DNA of 64,000 bases from Mycolicibacterium rutilum (GCF_900108565.1 NZ_LT629971.1:1178001-1242000); one strand, 5' to 3'. Counted from the stretch's first letter, positions 41,187-50,584 are shown. The notes: generated by a model from the letters alone, not told the origin. Translations and numbers: made by a program.

Positions 41187-41951
41187 GTGCAGGTATCTCG
41201 GCGTGACGCGCTGCGCTACGCCGCGACGCTGTCGGGGATCGCCGGCCTCGGTGCGGCAGCGGCAAGCGGCTCGGCGGCCGCGGCCGGCCGCCCCACTTTG
41301 ATCGACTATGCGATGCGGCAGATCCCGGCGCAGGACATCCGGGCCGCCGGCCACGCCGGGGTGATAAATTACGTCTCCACCTCGCGGCCGGGGTCGTCTT
41401 TCGGCGCCAAACCGATCACGCTGCCTTACGCCCGGTCGTTGAACGCCGCCGGTCTGGTGATCGTCAGCAACTACCAGTACGGCAAGCCGGGCGGCACGGC
41501 GCCGTCGGACTTCACCCGCGGGTACGCCGGCGGCGTCGACGACGCCCGCACCGGCTGGCATCACCACATCGCCGCGGGGGGTGGTCGTAGTGCACCGATC
41601 TTCTTCAGCGTCGACGACGACATCGACCGCCAGGCCTGGCTCAACACGGTGCTGCCCTGGTTCCGCGGGATCAATTCCGTGATCGGAGTACAGCGAACAG
41701 GGATCTACGGCGGGATCAAGGCGTGCCAGTGGGCCGCCGCCGACGGGGTCATCGGCAGGTCAGGCTCGCCCGGACACGTATGGGCCTGGCAGACCCGGTC
41801 TTGGTCGAACGGTCAGATCTACCCGGCCGCCGTTCTGTACCAACGCATCATCGACACCGCCTCGAACCCGGGACCGGTGGTCGGCGGCATCCGCGTCGAC
41901 GTCAACGACGTCCTGGCCCAGGACTGCGGCCAGTGGAACTTCCATCCATGA
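41187..41951 (+). CDS. Tat-exported DUF1906 (glycoside-hydrolase-like) protein
   Basis: This is a 254-residue protein. SRRDALRYAATLSGIAGLGAAAASG is a twin-arginine signal ending near the AAA-AAG site. The mature part is a DUF1906 TIM-barrel of the glycoside hydrolase 25-like clan: INYVSTSRPGS, then FFSVDDDIDRQA (acidic pair in the expected active-site place), then HVWAWQTRSWS. It resembles the M. tuberculosis Tat substrate Rv2525c, which is linked to cell-wall function. The GTG start gives the usual signal length. It stands alone and converges with the Rieske gene. Confidence 0.82.
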   Translation: MQVSRRDALRYAATLSGIAGLGAAAASGSAAAAGRPTLIDYAMRQIPAQDIRAAGHAGVINYVSTSRPGSSFGAKPITLPYARSLNAAGLVIVSNYQYGKPGGTAPSDFTRGYAGGVDDARTGWHHHIAAGGGRSAPIFFSVDDDIDRQAWLNTVLPWFRGINSVIGVQRTGIYGGIKACQWAAADGVIGRSGSPGHVWAWQTRSWSNGQIYPAAVLYQRIIDTASNPGPVVGGIRVDVNDVLAQDCGQWNFHP

Positions 41952-42076
41952 CGCGGGCGTCGCGCTAGGAAATGGCGCCTCGCGAGTCTCTCCAACAGAT
42001 GGTGTCGGATTCAGGATCAACCGCGGTTGACGCGGCCGAACCCGATTCAGCACAGAACTGAACATCATCCCCGGCG

Positions 42077-43249
42077 TCATTCCAGCGCTACGCCGAGCTC
42101 CTGGGCGAAGACCCGGATCATGTGTTGTACGCCGATTTCGTTGCGGCCGATGATCATGTGATCGTGCTGGCCGTGGCGGACGCCCTGCCCGCATTGGGGC
42201 AGCATGGCGAAATCCTCGTCGCGAACGGCGGCATGGACGCTTTCGTACACCTGGTCGTAGGCCGCGCGCATCTCGTCGTTGATGGCCGGTACCTTGCCCA
42301 TCCAACTGTGCTTGACCGTGCACCGCGTGGGCGCGCCTGCGGGCAGGATGTCGATGATCTCCACACCGACCGGGCTGTTGGCCAATATCAGGTTCGGGTA
42401 GATCCAGTAGATCAGGCCCATGTTGGCCGAGGGGTCCCAACTACCGGAAGGATCCGCCTCGAGGTTGACGATCCAGTTGAACGGAAACCCCATCCGGTGG
42501 TGCATGCCGAATTCGTCGTGCACCGAGGTGTTGGCGAGGGTGTTCTGCCCGATCACGCTGTCTCCGTGGACGAATGGGAAGTGGTAGGCCTCGGCGAAGG
42601 CCTCCAGGGCTCCCTTCCAGGACACCTCGGATTCGAATTCGCGGTCGGTGTGATAGCCGTACGACGCGTAATTGAACTGCGCCAGTTCGGGTCCCATGGC
42701 GCCGAGGTGGGCATCGACGTCGATCGCGGCGTCAGCGCTGAGCACAGCCCAGATGAATCCGTGCCGTTCCTGACTGGGCAGCTCGACGAGCCCGTAGTCC
42801 GCTTTGTTCATCGAATCGAAGCCGCTGCTGCCGGGCACGGTGAGCAACTCGCCGGTGTTGCGGTAGGTCCACGCGTGGTAGGGGCAGGTGAACCGTGAGG
42901 CGTTACCGGCTCCGCAGGCGGGCATGGCTCCCCGGTGCCGGCAGTAGTTGAGGAACACATGACTGGCCCCATCGCGGTCGCGGGTTATCAGCAGCGAGTC
43001 CCCAAGCACGGATCGCACCACGTAGTCATTGGCGTTCGGGATCTGCGCGGAGGGCAGGACGGCCAGCGGCACCCGTCGCAGGATCTGCGACTCTTCGATC
43101 TCGGTGAGCTTCGGATCGCGGTAGTAGTGCAGCGGGACGCGCAGTTCGCGCTCGGCCATGTTGGTGGTCTTGTCGAGGGCGAGGCGCAGTGCCCGACGCG
43201 TGAGCGCTTCATCTTGACCACTCGTCACGGGGTCGATCGTCGAGGTCAC
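42077..43249 (-). CDS. Rieske non-heme iron oxygenase, catalytic (alpha) subunit
   Basis: This 390-residue alpha subunit has Rieske cluster ligands C-x-H at YCRHRGAMPACG and C-x2-H at FTCPYHAW. The mononuclear iron site is in EAFAEAYHFPFVH, with Asp or Glu bridging further on. Such enzymes hydroxylate aromatic or related rings using electrons from a ferredoxin and reductase. No reductase, ferredoxin or beta subunit lies nearby, so it must borrow partners. It is divergent from a TetR gene with 74 bases between, which is the likely regulator. Confidence 0.88.
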   Translation of the reverse strand: MTSTIDPVTSGQDEALTRRALRLALDKTTNMAERELRVPLHYYRDPKLTEIEESQILRRVPLAVLPSAQIPNANDYVVRSVLGDSLLITRDRDGASHVFLNYCRHRGAMPACGAGNASRFTCPYHAWTYRNTGELLTVPGSSGFDSMNKADYGLVELPSQERHGFIWAVLSADAAIDVDAHLGAMGPELAQFNYASYGYHTDREFESEVSWKGALEAFAEAYHFPFVHGDSVIGQNTLANTSVHDEFGMHHRMGFPFNWIVNLEADPSGSWDPSANMGLIYWIYPNLILANSPVGVEIIDILPAGAPTRCTVKHSWMGKVPAINDEMRAAYDQVYESVHAAVRDEDFAMLPQCGQGVRHGQHDHMIIGRNEIGVQHMIRVFAQELGVALE

Positions 43250-43323
43250 TGCAGATGCTCCTCACGCACGGTGATCACTGGTAGAGCAGACGATACAGGT
43301 GGCCATTACTGTAAAGTCAAGAG

Positions 43324-43935
43324 GTGCGCAGACATGGGTGGGCCGGCGACATTCCAGCCGATGACGAGGAGGCCATCGCGCGCATCGTGGCGGCCGCGCG
43401 GCGGGTGATCGACGAAGACGGAACGGTCAATGTGTCGCGGGTCGCCGAAGACCTCGGCATCACCCGGCCCACCTTGTACCGGTACTTCCCGAATCTGGAG
43501 GCGCTGTTGCGCGCCACGGCCATGTCCGCGGTGTCGGCCTTCCTCGACAACCTCGCTGTACACCTGCAGACGTACACGGCACCGACCGACGCCGTGGTCG
43601 AGGGCATCGCCTTCACCCTCGAACAACTGCCACACGACCGCTACCTCGGCATGGTGATGCAGCCGGGCAAGGCCAGCGCGTTCACCGCGGGCGTCACCGG
43701 CGAGATCGCCATCACCTTCGGACGGTCCATCCTGAACCGATTCAACGTCGACTGGCGCGGAAGCGGATTCGACGACACCACCCTGACCGAACTCGTCGAG
43801 TTCATGCTGCGGACGCTGCAGTCACTGATCATCGACCCCGGCAGGCCCCCACGCCACGGGACCGATCTGCGCACGTACCTCCACGATTGGATCGCGCCGG
43901 CGGTACAGGCACACTGCCGCGCCGCAGTCCATTGA
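43324..43935 (+). CDS. TetR-family regulator of the divergent Rieske oxygenase
   Basis: This 203-residue regulator has a helix-turn-helix at residues about 38-60 (VSRVAEDLGITRPTLYRYFPN). The C-terminal ligand domain is helical with no recognised effector. The GTG start lies 74 bases from the Rieske gene start on the other strand. TTACTGTAA near 43306 is a small palindrome in that space, possibly part of an operator. The protein is inferred to repress the oxygenase until its substrate is present. Confidence 0.83.
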   Translation: MRRHGWAGDIPADDEEAIARIVAAARRVIDEDGTVNVSRVAEDLGITRPTLYRYFPNLEALLRATAMSAVSAFLDNLAVHLQTYTAPTDAVVEGIAFTLEQLPHDRYLGMVMQPGKASAFTAGVTGEIAITFGRSILNRFNVDWRGSGFDDTTLTELVEFMLRTLQSLIIDPGRPPRHGTDLRTYLHDWIAPAVQAHCRAAVH

Positions 43936-43989
43936 TCGAGTCGGCCTGGAGCCGCGGGCGGTCGACTGTGTGTGGGCCTGGTGAGACGG

Positions 43990-44805
43990 TCACATCGCTT
44001 GCTGTTCGACAGCGTGGTGGATGGTGCGCAGGGTGGGCCGGAAGCCGAGCCGGCGTGCCAGCGCACCGTCCATCTGTAGATGCCAGGGATGCTCCAGCGC
44101 GTGCGACGACGGGTTCATGGTGCCGCAGGCAAGCGCGACGAGCTCGTACAGTGACGTCGGCGCCTCGTCGGTGATGTTGACGATGCGGCCGTCGAATGCT
44201 CCGGCGAGTGCGAGGCGGGTCGCGGTCGCGACGTCGCGGTGATGAACCAGGCTCATCCGCTGCGCTGGATGCAAGCCGGCGTCGGCGGCGTGACCCGGCA
44301 GCGCTTCCAGGTGACCATCGCCGTCACCGTAGACGAAGCCGTAACGCTGGACCGTCCATGTCAGACCGCTACTGCGCAGGGCGTTCTCGGCGGCAAGCTT
44401 GCTCGCCGGGTACGCCTGTTTCGGGTCGGTGGCGTCGTCCTCACGGCCCGGACGCGCGCTCTCCGCGCCGTAGACGTGCGCAGTGCTCGCCATGACGAAA
44501 CGCACCTCGGAGGCATGCTCTTGCGCCGCGGCGATGAGATTGGCTGTGCCATCGCGGTTTATCTTCCAGATCAGGTCGGTGTCGCCTGTGCGAAACGCCG
44601 CCGCGAGATGGACGATTGCCTCGACACCGCGGACAGCGGCTGCCAGCGACTCGCCATCGAACAGGTCGCCGACCACCTCCTGCACGCCGGGAGACACCAC
44701 TCCGCGTCGACGCACCAACGCGCGGCAGTCGTAGCCGTCTTCGACGAGGCGCGGCAGTAACCGCGCACCCACCAATCCGGTCGCACCGGTCACCAGAATT
44801 GTCAT
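43990..44805 (-). CDS. NAD-dependent epimerase/dehydratase family protein (extended SDR)
   Basis: This 271-residue extended SDR has LVTGATGLVGARLLPRL at residues 3-19 (Rossmann Gly motif), HLAAAF, and the active-site YPASKLAAEN (Tyr, Lys). Known relatives change sugar nucleotides or reduce carbonyl groups of small metabolites. The short C-terminal region gives no clear substrate. Its ATG shares one base with the stop of the upstream MarR gene (TGATG), so the pair is translationally coupled. Confidence 0.82.
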   Translation of the reverse strand: MTILVTGATGLVGARLLPRLVEDGYDCRALVRRRGVVSPGVQEVVGDLFDGESLAAAVRGVEAIVHLAAAFRTGDTDLIWKINRDGTANLIAAAQEHASEVRFVMASTAHVYGAESARPGREDDATDPKQAYPASKLAAENALRSSGLTWTVQRYGFVYGDGDGHLEALPGHAADAGLHPAQRMSLVHHRDVATATRLALAGAFDGRIVNITDEAPTSLYELVALACGTMNPSSHALEHPWHLQMDGALARRLGFRPTLRTIHHAVEQQAM

Positions 44806-45260
44806 CACTGTTCCGTTCGTTGCCGTTGTTCGAGTCGCTCGGTTGCGGTTCGTAGCACCCGCAGCGCAGTTTCGACGTCATCGGCGTCGATGCCGTCGAA
44901 AGCGACCGCATGTATTCGGGTCAGGTCTGGCAGATCACTCCACAGCACTTCACCAATTTCGGTCAGGCGCAACAGCTTCTGTCGCTGATCGACACTGTCC
45001 GGGACCTGCTCGACGAGCTTCTTGCGTACCAGGGCGATGACGACTGCACTCAGCGTCGCGCGTTCGACCTGCAGGATGCGCTGCAGATCACGTTGCCGAG
45101 TAGGTCCGGCGTTCACGAGTTGGTACAGCACATACCACTGGGTGGCCCCGAGTCCGTAGGGCCGGAGCGCGTCCTCCATGGCTGCACGCCCTGCGAGATA
45201 ACACCGCTTGGTCCACGCGCCGATCGTGTCGTGCTGAGCCGCAGCAATTTTGTCAGCCAC
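44805..45260 (-). CDS. MarR-family regulator
   Basis: This 151-residue MarR protein has a winged helix at about residues 55-110 (TRQRDLQRILQVERATLSAVVIALVRKKLVEQVPD), with DQRQKLLRLTEIG as the wing. GTG 45260 was chosen because a perfect 16-bp operator-like palindrome lies just upstream (45271-45286); a longer reading to 45308 would run through it. It is followed by the epimerase gene in the same operon and is divergent from the P450 gene. Confidence 0.83.
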   Translation of the reverse strand: MADKIAAAQHDTIGAWTKRCYLAGRAAMEDALRPYGLGATQWYVLYQLVNAGPTRQRDLQRILQVERATLSAVVIALVRKKLVEQVPDSVDQRQKLLRLTEIGEVLWSDLPDLTRIHAVAFDGIDADDVETALRVLRTATERLEQRQRTEQ

Positions 45261-45270
45261 CAGACAATAC

Positions 45271-45286
45271 TGTCTGCTAGCAGACA
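45271..45286. promoter_or_regulatory. Perfect MarR operator palindrome
   Basis: TGTCTGCTAGCAGACA is a perfect 16-bp palindrome between the divergent marR and P450 genes. Flanking half-sites (AGACAATACTGTC on the left and AGACAAACTGTC on the right) extend the pattern, so more than one dimer may bind. It is placed to control marR and the P450 together. Confidence 0.75.
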
Positions 45287-45424
45287 AACTGTCAAGAGCC
45301 CGGCGCAATCGACAGGCGACGTCGTGTTTCGACGGATTTCGGAGGCAGCTTCTGCAGGTAGCACTCCTGGTGCTAGGAAAAGCACTGCCTGGGCAGCACT
45401 TTTCAGCGTCGCCAGGATGGCGTC

Positions 45425-46651
45425 ATGAGCGTGCAGCCGATCGGCGATCAACTCGGGCAGACCCCGTTCATTCTGGGTGAATCGTTTTATCAGGATCCTC
45501 ACGCGGTGTACGCCGAGCTGCGGCGCCGCGGCGCGGTCCACCGGGTACGGATATGGGGCGAAGTGGACGTCTGGATGGTCACAAGCTATGCCGAGGCACG
45601 AAGGTTGCTCACCGATCCCCGGTTGAAGAAGCACGGCCCGACCGCCAGCAGTCTCTTTCCTCCGAGCACCACCACCATCGGCTCGGTTGTGGGTGACAAC
45701 ATGTTGTTCCGAGATCCGCCTGACCACACGCGGTTACGCCGTCTCGTCACCGCGGCGTTCACGGCACATGCGGTGCGCGCGTTACGCCCGGCGATCGAAG
45801 GTGTCGCCGACGACTTGCTCGACGCGCTGAGCCGTCAGGTACCGGGACGGGTCGATCTCATGCAGTCGTTCGCGCAGCCGCTTCCGCTGCGCGTGATCAG
45901 CGAACTGCTGGGTGTACCCGAGGAATCGCGCGAACGGTTCTGCTCGCTCATGCTGCCGATCCTCGACACCAGCGCTCCGGACGAGATGTACCGCGCGCAG
46001 CAGGAGCTGACGCTGCTCCTGCAGTCGATCGTCGCCGCCAAGCGGACGGAACCGGTGCGCGACATGCTCGGCCATCTGGTCAATCTGCGTGACGACGGTG
46101 ATCGCCTGACCGAAGAGGAACTACTGGGGACGGTGTTCCTGTTGATCGTCGCGGGCTACGAGACCACAGTGAACCTGATCGCCAACGGAGTACTGGCGTT
46201 GTTGCGGAACCCAACTCAGCTCGCGGCCGTACGCGCCGACAGATCGCTGATTCCCTCCGCGATCGAGGAGATGCTGCGGTTCGACAGCCCGCTCAACACC
46301 GCGACCGCGCGCTTCACCGCTGAGCCGGTCCGCGTCGGCGATATCGAAATCCCGTCCCGTGAACTGGTGATCATCGCGCTACTGGGTGCCAATCACGACG
46401 ACGCGCAGTTCGACCAGCCCGACAGTTTCGACGTCTTCCGCACGGACAACCGTCATCTCGCGTTCGGCCACGGCATCCACCACTGCCTCGGGGCGCCGCT
46501 GGCGCGGATGGAAGGCGAGATCGCGCTCAATGCGCTGCTGTCGCGCTTTAGCCACATCGCACTGGCCGCCGATGAACCGCTGACGTACCGCCCGAGCACG
46601 TTGATGCGCGGCCTGGTGAGCCTGCCTGTCGACATCGGTGACCACCGCTGA
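45425..46651 (+). CDS. Cytochrome P450
   Basis: This is a 408-residue bacterial soluble P450. The oxygen-binding I helix is LIVAGYETTVN, the ExxR pair is in SAIEEMLRFDSP, and the heme Cys loop is FGHGIHHCLGAPLAR. HTRLRRLVTAAFT is the C-helix heme-propionate region. It hydroxylates an unknown substrate with electrons from a ferredoxin encoded elsewhere. It is divergent from the MarR-epimerase operon with an operator between, so it is likely to be derepressed by a MarR ligand. Confidence 0.92.
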   Translation: MSVQPIGDQLGQTPFILGESFYQDPHAVYAELRRRGAVHRVRIWGEVDVWMVTSYAEARRLLTDPRLKKHGPTASSLFPPSTTTIGSVVGDNMLFRDPPDHTRLRRLVTAAFTAHAVRALRPAIEGVADDLLDALSRQVPGRVDLMQSFAQPLPLRVISELLGVPEESRERFCSLMLPILDTSAPDEMYRAQQELTLLLQSIVAAKRTEPVRDMLGHLVNLRDDGDRLTEEELLGTVFLLIVAGYETTVNLIANGVLALLRNPTQLAAVRADRSLIPSAIEEMLRFDSPLNTATARFTAEPVRVGDIEIPSRELVIIALLGANHDDAQFDQPDSFDVFRTDNRHLAFGHGIHHCLGAPLARMEGEIALNALLSRFSHIALAADEPLTYRPSTLMRGLVSLPVDIGDHR

Positions 46652-46733
46652 ACGAGCTGCGCCCACGCACTCGGCTCTTTCGAATTTCGACCACAGCGAC
46701 GAGTTCGGCATGCGGCCGACCCAAGAGACTCGA

Positions 46734-49472
46734 TCAGCGCAGTTCGACGGTGCGCAACTGGCGGCGAGATTTGATGGCGAGTTTGGCGTAGACGTTGCTT
46801 AGATGCCATTCGACGGTGTGGGCGCTGATGAAAAGCTGCGATCCGATCTCGCTATTGGTGAGCCCGGCCGCGGCCAGCTCGGCGACCTGAGTCTCCTGAG
46901 GGGTCAATGCAGTACCGGTGCGTGCGCGCTTAGCGGTGTTCTCACCTATCAACAGCAGCTCGCGGCCGGCTCTGTCGGCATACGCGTGCACCCCGAACTG
47001 TGTGAGCATCTCGTGCGCGAGGCGCAAGTGTCCGCGAGCATCGTTGCGGCGGCTCTTCCGTCGAAGCCACTCACCGTAAAGGAGGTGCGCGCGTGCGAGC
47101 TGCACCTTCACACGGCTTCGACCGAGGTGCTCGATGGCTGCGCGGTAGAGTGATTCGGCGTCGGCATCGTCGGCCAGTAACGCCGCGCTGCGGGCACAGA
47201 CGCCCAAAGCCCACGGCGTGCCGGCGGCGCGGGTTCGTGCTTGCAATTTGGCGAGGGCGTCGGCGGCCGAGTCAAACTGCCCAGCGCGCGTAGCACATTC
47301 GACGAGTTCAGTGAGATTCCAGCCGGCAATACCGAGATCGTCGTATCCACAAGCGGGTTGCAGGGCCGCCAAAGCGGCTTCATACCGGCCCAGCCCGTTG
47401 TTGAGGACACCGATCGCGTACGCGGCCAGCGCGATCGTTCGGTTCTCGCCGCGCTGCACACCGTCGCGCAACGCGGCCTCGGCCATCGCTATGGTCTGCG
47501 CCTCGTCACCGGCCCACGACGCCAAGGTCAGCTTGTGGTACTGCAACGGCGCGTAACCGATTGCCGCGGATACGTCCTCGGCTTCGGCGATCAACAGCCG
47601 CGCGGCTGCCAGGTCGCCGGCCATGACCTTCGCCCCGGCGCGGCTGAGGAGCGCGGTAGGCAGGATCTGCAGGACGGCGGTGTCGGTCGCCAAGCGCACC
47701 GCGATCGCCGAGAGCCGTTCCCAGGCGTCGTCGTCCCAGATTTCGTGCACGGTCACCTCAAGCGCCAGTGGGAAGGCCTCCCACTGCCAACTGTGCTCGG
47801 TGATGGTCGAGACCGCGGCGCGCATCGCCGCCACCGCCGTTGCGGCGTCGGATATCACTCGTCGCGCGAGGCCCTGGGCGAGAAACCCGACCGGCTGTGC
47901 AGTGCCGCTGTCATCGCGATGGCGCACTGTCGCGCGGGCGATTTCAGCCAATGCGGCGGGCTCGCTCCCGCGTCCGGCGTAAACCAGCCCGCAGAGGGCC
48001 TCCAAGAACGCCTGATCAGCTTCGTCGGCGTCCAGGGGCGCCAGCCGCTGAGCTGCCTTGACCATCGAGGCCGCGTGTACGGCCAGCGGAGGGCCGTACT
48101 GGTTGGCACGGCGGCGGTGAAATGCCAACTGAATTGCCAGATGCAGTCGCCGGGCGTCGTCGAGGTCGTCGAGCGGCGCGAGTGCCGCTGCGGCGACGAG
48201 CTCCGTGGCGGCGTCGAAATCCGCTGCGCGACGCTTGGCCTGTGCCGCCTGCAGAGCCCTGATACCGCGCCGAGTCGGATCCGGTGTCAGTTCGAACGCC
48301 CGCGTGAGAAAAGCTGCGGCAGCCGCGATCCCGCCGCGTTGCTGGGCGCGTTCAGCTGCTCGAACCAGTTCCGCGGCGACCGACTCGTCGGGCCCGGAAG
48401 CGGCGAATGCGCGATGCCAGGCGCGCCGGTCGGGATCGGCCGCGGCGTCGATACTCTCCGCGAGCGCGGCGTGCGCTCGTTGTCGTCGGTCCGCGGCGGC
48501 GTCGCGGTAGGCCACCGAACGCACCAGCGGGTGACGGAAGCGCACCCGCGAGTCGATGTCGATCAACCCGGTGGCGCGCAATGCGGTGAACGCCGCCGCC
48601 TCGATCCCCAGACGCGCCGCAGCGCGGGTGAGCAGAGCGGGATCTCCGACCGGCTCGGCTGCTGCCAGCGTCAACAGCAACCGGGCATCGTCGCACAGCG
48701 TCGACATACGTTGCCGGTATCGCGACTCCACTGTCGCGGCCACCGAATGCGCGTCGGGTAGGTGGTAACCGCCGGCCAGGTCCGCCGACGCCAGATCACG
48801 CACAGACTCCAACAGCGCGAGCGGGTTTCCGCGCGCCTCGGCGACAATGCGGTCACGCACTCGCACATCGATGCGCCCGAGCAGCGCCGAGTCGAAGAGT
48901 TCGCGAGCATCGGGCACCGCCAGTCCCGAGACCGTCAGTTCGGGTAGTCCATGCAGTTCGACCGTCGACTCACGCGACGCGAACAACACCATCACGCGTT
49001 CGGCCAAAAGACGCCGCGCCACGAAACTCAGCGTCTGCGCCGACACCTGGTCCAGCCACTGCGCGTCGTCCACGATGCACAACACCGGGGAGTCCAGCGA
49101 CGCGGTGGCAATCAAGCCCAAAACCGCCAGGCCGACGAGAAACCTATTCGGCGTCGGTCCCGAAGTCTGACCGAATGCGATGTCCAACGCCCGGCGCTGC
49201 GGATCCGGCAGCGCCGCTATGCCCGCGGTCAGAGGGGAGATGAGGCGGTGCACACCAGCGAACGGCAGCTCCATATCCGACTCCACACCTGCGGTGCGCA
49301 GTACACGAACCTCGGACGCGGCGGACACCAGGTGTTCGATGAGGGCGGTCTTGCCGATACCGGCCTCTCCGCGCAACACCACCACCGCACTGGTCCCGGC
49401 GCGCGCGGACTCCAACAACTTCTGCAAGCGGGACCACTCCGCCGCTCGGCCACGCAGAATGTCTCCGCTCAC
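46734..49472 (-). CDS. Large LuxR-family ATPase regulator (LAL)
   Basis: This is a 912-residue LAL-type regulator. The N-terminal AAA-like ATPase has Walker A GEAGIGKTAL near residue 37 and Walker B LCIVDDAQWLD near 132. A long helical repeat region (about 300-830) follows, and a LuxR helix-turn-helix ends the protein (LTPQETQVAELAAAGLTNSE, then HTVEWHLSNVYAKL). LAL proteins activate catabolic or secondary-metabolism genes on ligand binding with ATP hydrolysis. It converges with the P450 gene, which could be a target, but the sequence does not prove this. Confidence 0.9.
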   Translation of the reverse strand: MSGDILRGRAAEWSRLQKLLESARAGTSAVVVLRGEAGIGKTALIEHLVSAASEVRVLRTAGVESDMELPFAGVHRLISPLTAGIAALPDPQRRALDIAFGQTSGPTPNRFLVGLAVLGLIATASLDSPVLCIVDDAQWLDQVSAQTLSFVARRLLAERVMVLFASRESTVELHGLPELTVSGLAVPDARELFDSALLGRIDVRVRDRIVAEARGNPLALLESVRDLASADLAGGYHLPDAHSVAATVESRYRQRMSTLCDDARLLLTLAAAEPVGDPALLTRAAARLGIEAAAFTALRATGLIDIDSRVRFRHPLVRSVAYRDAAADRRQRAHAALAESIDAAADPDRRAWHRAFAASGPDESVAAELVRAAERAQQRGGIAAAAAFLTRAFELTPDPTRRGIRALQAAQAKRRAADFDAATELVAAAALAPLDDLDDARRLHLAIQLAFHRRRANQYGPPLAVHAASMVKAAQRLAPLDADEADQAFLEALCGLVYAGRGSEPAALAEIARATVRHRDDSGTAQPVGFLAQGLARRVISDAATAVAAMRAAVSTITEHSWQWEAFPLALEVTVHEIWDDDAWERLSAIAVRLATDTAVLQILPTALLSRAGAKVMAGDLAAARLLIAEAEDVSAAIGYAPLQYHKLTLASWAGDEAQTIAMAEAALRDGVQRGENRTIALAAYAIGVLNNGLGRYEAALAALQPACGYDDLGIAGWNLTELVECATRAGQFDSAADALAKLQARTRAAGTPWALGVCARSAALLADDADAESLYRAAIEHLGRSRVKVQLARAHLLYGEWLRRKSRRNDARGHLRLAHEMLTQFGVHAYADRAGRELLLIGENTAKRARTGTALTPQETQVAELAAAGLTNSEIGSQLFISAHTVEWHLSNVYAKLAIKSRRQLRTVELR

Positions 49473-49825
49473 AGGTCGCTCCCCACCGATGCCGGGAATC
49501 GGCCATCAGCGGGGCGGTCCGGCCATCCTGCGCACACCTTCGCGGACATCCCTTCTCACTGCGGCGGCGCACGCGCACTCGCCGTGTCCGCCCGACGGCT
49601 TGGTAGCCCGTCGAACGTCGCACCCAACCCTAATATCGCTGCAGTCCGGCACCCCTGGAGCCGACGTTCAAACCCCGGGGGTTTTCCGGGGGGCGCGCAA
49701 CGGTGCCCAACTGGCAGCGTTCAAAGCGTGCCCGCTAACAGCCGCGATGTCGCGCACGATGCCAGGCTGGCCGCGGGCTGAACATCCAAGCCAACCGCTT
49801 CACTGACGAGAGAGGCAGCACGGCG
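49473..49825. other. 353-base divergent intergenic region
   Basis: The region separates the LAL regulator and the NmrA-like gene, and no convincing gene is seen in it. AAACCCC-G-GGGGTTT (49670-49684) is a perfect interrupted palindrome followed by a G-run, and TAATAT near 49631 could be part of a promoter. It probably holds the control elements of both genes, including possible autoregulation by the LAL protein. Confidence 0.5.
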
Positions 49826-50584
49826 ATGACCACGCCAACGAAAAAGATCACCGTCATCGGCGCGACCGGCCAGATCGGCCGCCAGCTCGTTTCCCTGCTA
49901 GGCAACCGAGGCCACGACGTCACCGCAGCCTCCCGTAGAACCGGTGTAGATCTGTTCACCGGGCAGGGCCTCGACGACGCCCTTGCTGAAGCTGAAGTTG
50001 TCATCGACGTGATCAATTCCGCCGCACCCGACGACTCCTCCGAAGCTTTCTTCAAACAAGCCGCGGCCACCCTCTCCGCTGCGGCCGCCAAAGCCGGCGT
50101 CGGACACTACGTCGTGCTGTCCATCGTCGGCGCAGACGAGATGGCCGCCGAAGCCGGATACATCCGCGGCAAGGTCGCTCAGGAGAACGCGGCCGAGTCC
50201 TCGGGGCTCCCATGGACGGTCCTGCGAGCCACACAGTTCCACGAGCTGGCTGAACCCATCACCGAATCCCTGATCATCGGCGAGGAAGTGCGCGCCCCGG
50301 AGGCACTCATTCAACCTATCGACTCTGTCGAGGTCACTGCAATCCTGGCCCGCATCGCGGTTAGCCAGCCGCTCAACACCATTCACAACGTCGGAGGCCC
50401 GCAGAAGATGACTTTCTCCGACATGGCCCGCGCCGTCCTGCGCCACCAGAGCCGGATGCTCACCGTCGTCGACGACCCATCGGCAACCTATAGCGGGCTG
50501 GAGATCGACTACACGACACTCGTCACCGACGACGAGGCCGAGCTCGGCACCCTGCGGCTGACCGACTGGCTGACGCGCCGCTGA
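49826..50584 (+). CDS. NmrA-like atypical SDR, NAD(P)-binding protein
   Basis: This is a 252-residue protein with TVIGATGQIGRQLVSLLGNRG at the N-terminus, the GxxGxxG form of NmrA-like and atypical SDRs. No YxxxK active site is evident. Relatives act as NADP-sensing regulators or quinone/isoflavone-type reductases. GYIRGKVAQENAAESSGLPWTVLRATQFHE is a conserved block of this group. It lies 29 bases before the glmS-like gene in the same direction and may share its transcript. Confidence 0.8.
   Translation: MTTPTKKITVIGATGQIGRQLVSLLGNRGHDVTAASRRTGVDLFTGQGLDDALAEAEVVIDVINSAAPDDSSEAFFKQAAATLSAAAAKAGVGHYVVLSIVGADEMAAEAGYIRGKVAQENAAESSGLPWTVLRATQFHELAEPITESLIIGEEVRAPEALIQPIDSVEVTAILARIAVSQPLNTIHNVGGPQKMTFSDMARAVLRHQSRMLTVVDDPSATYSGLEIDYTTLVTDDEAELGTLRLTDWLTRR

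Noticed and set aside
42017..42030. Perfect 14-bp palindrome TCAACCGCGGTTGA between the DUF1906 and Rieske genes
   Set aside because: It lies between convergent genes, has no loop for a good hairpin and is not in a promoter position, so no role could be supported.
47241..48761. Plus-strand frame of 506 codons inside the LAL regulator
   Set aside because: Antisense to a well-supported regulator and without motifs or a ribosome-binding site.
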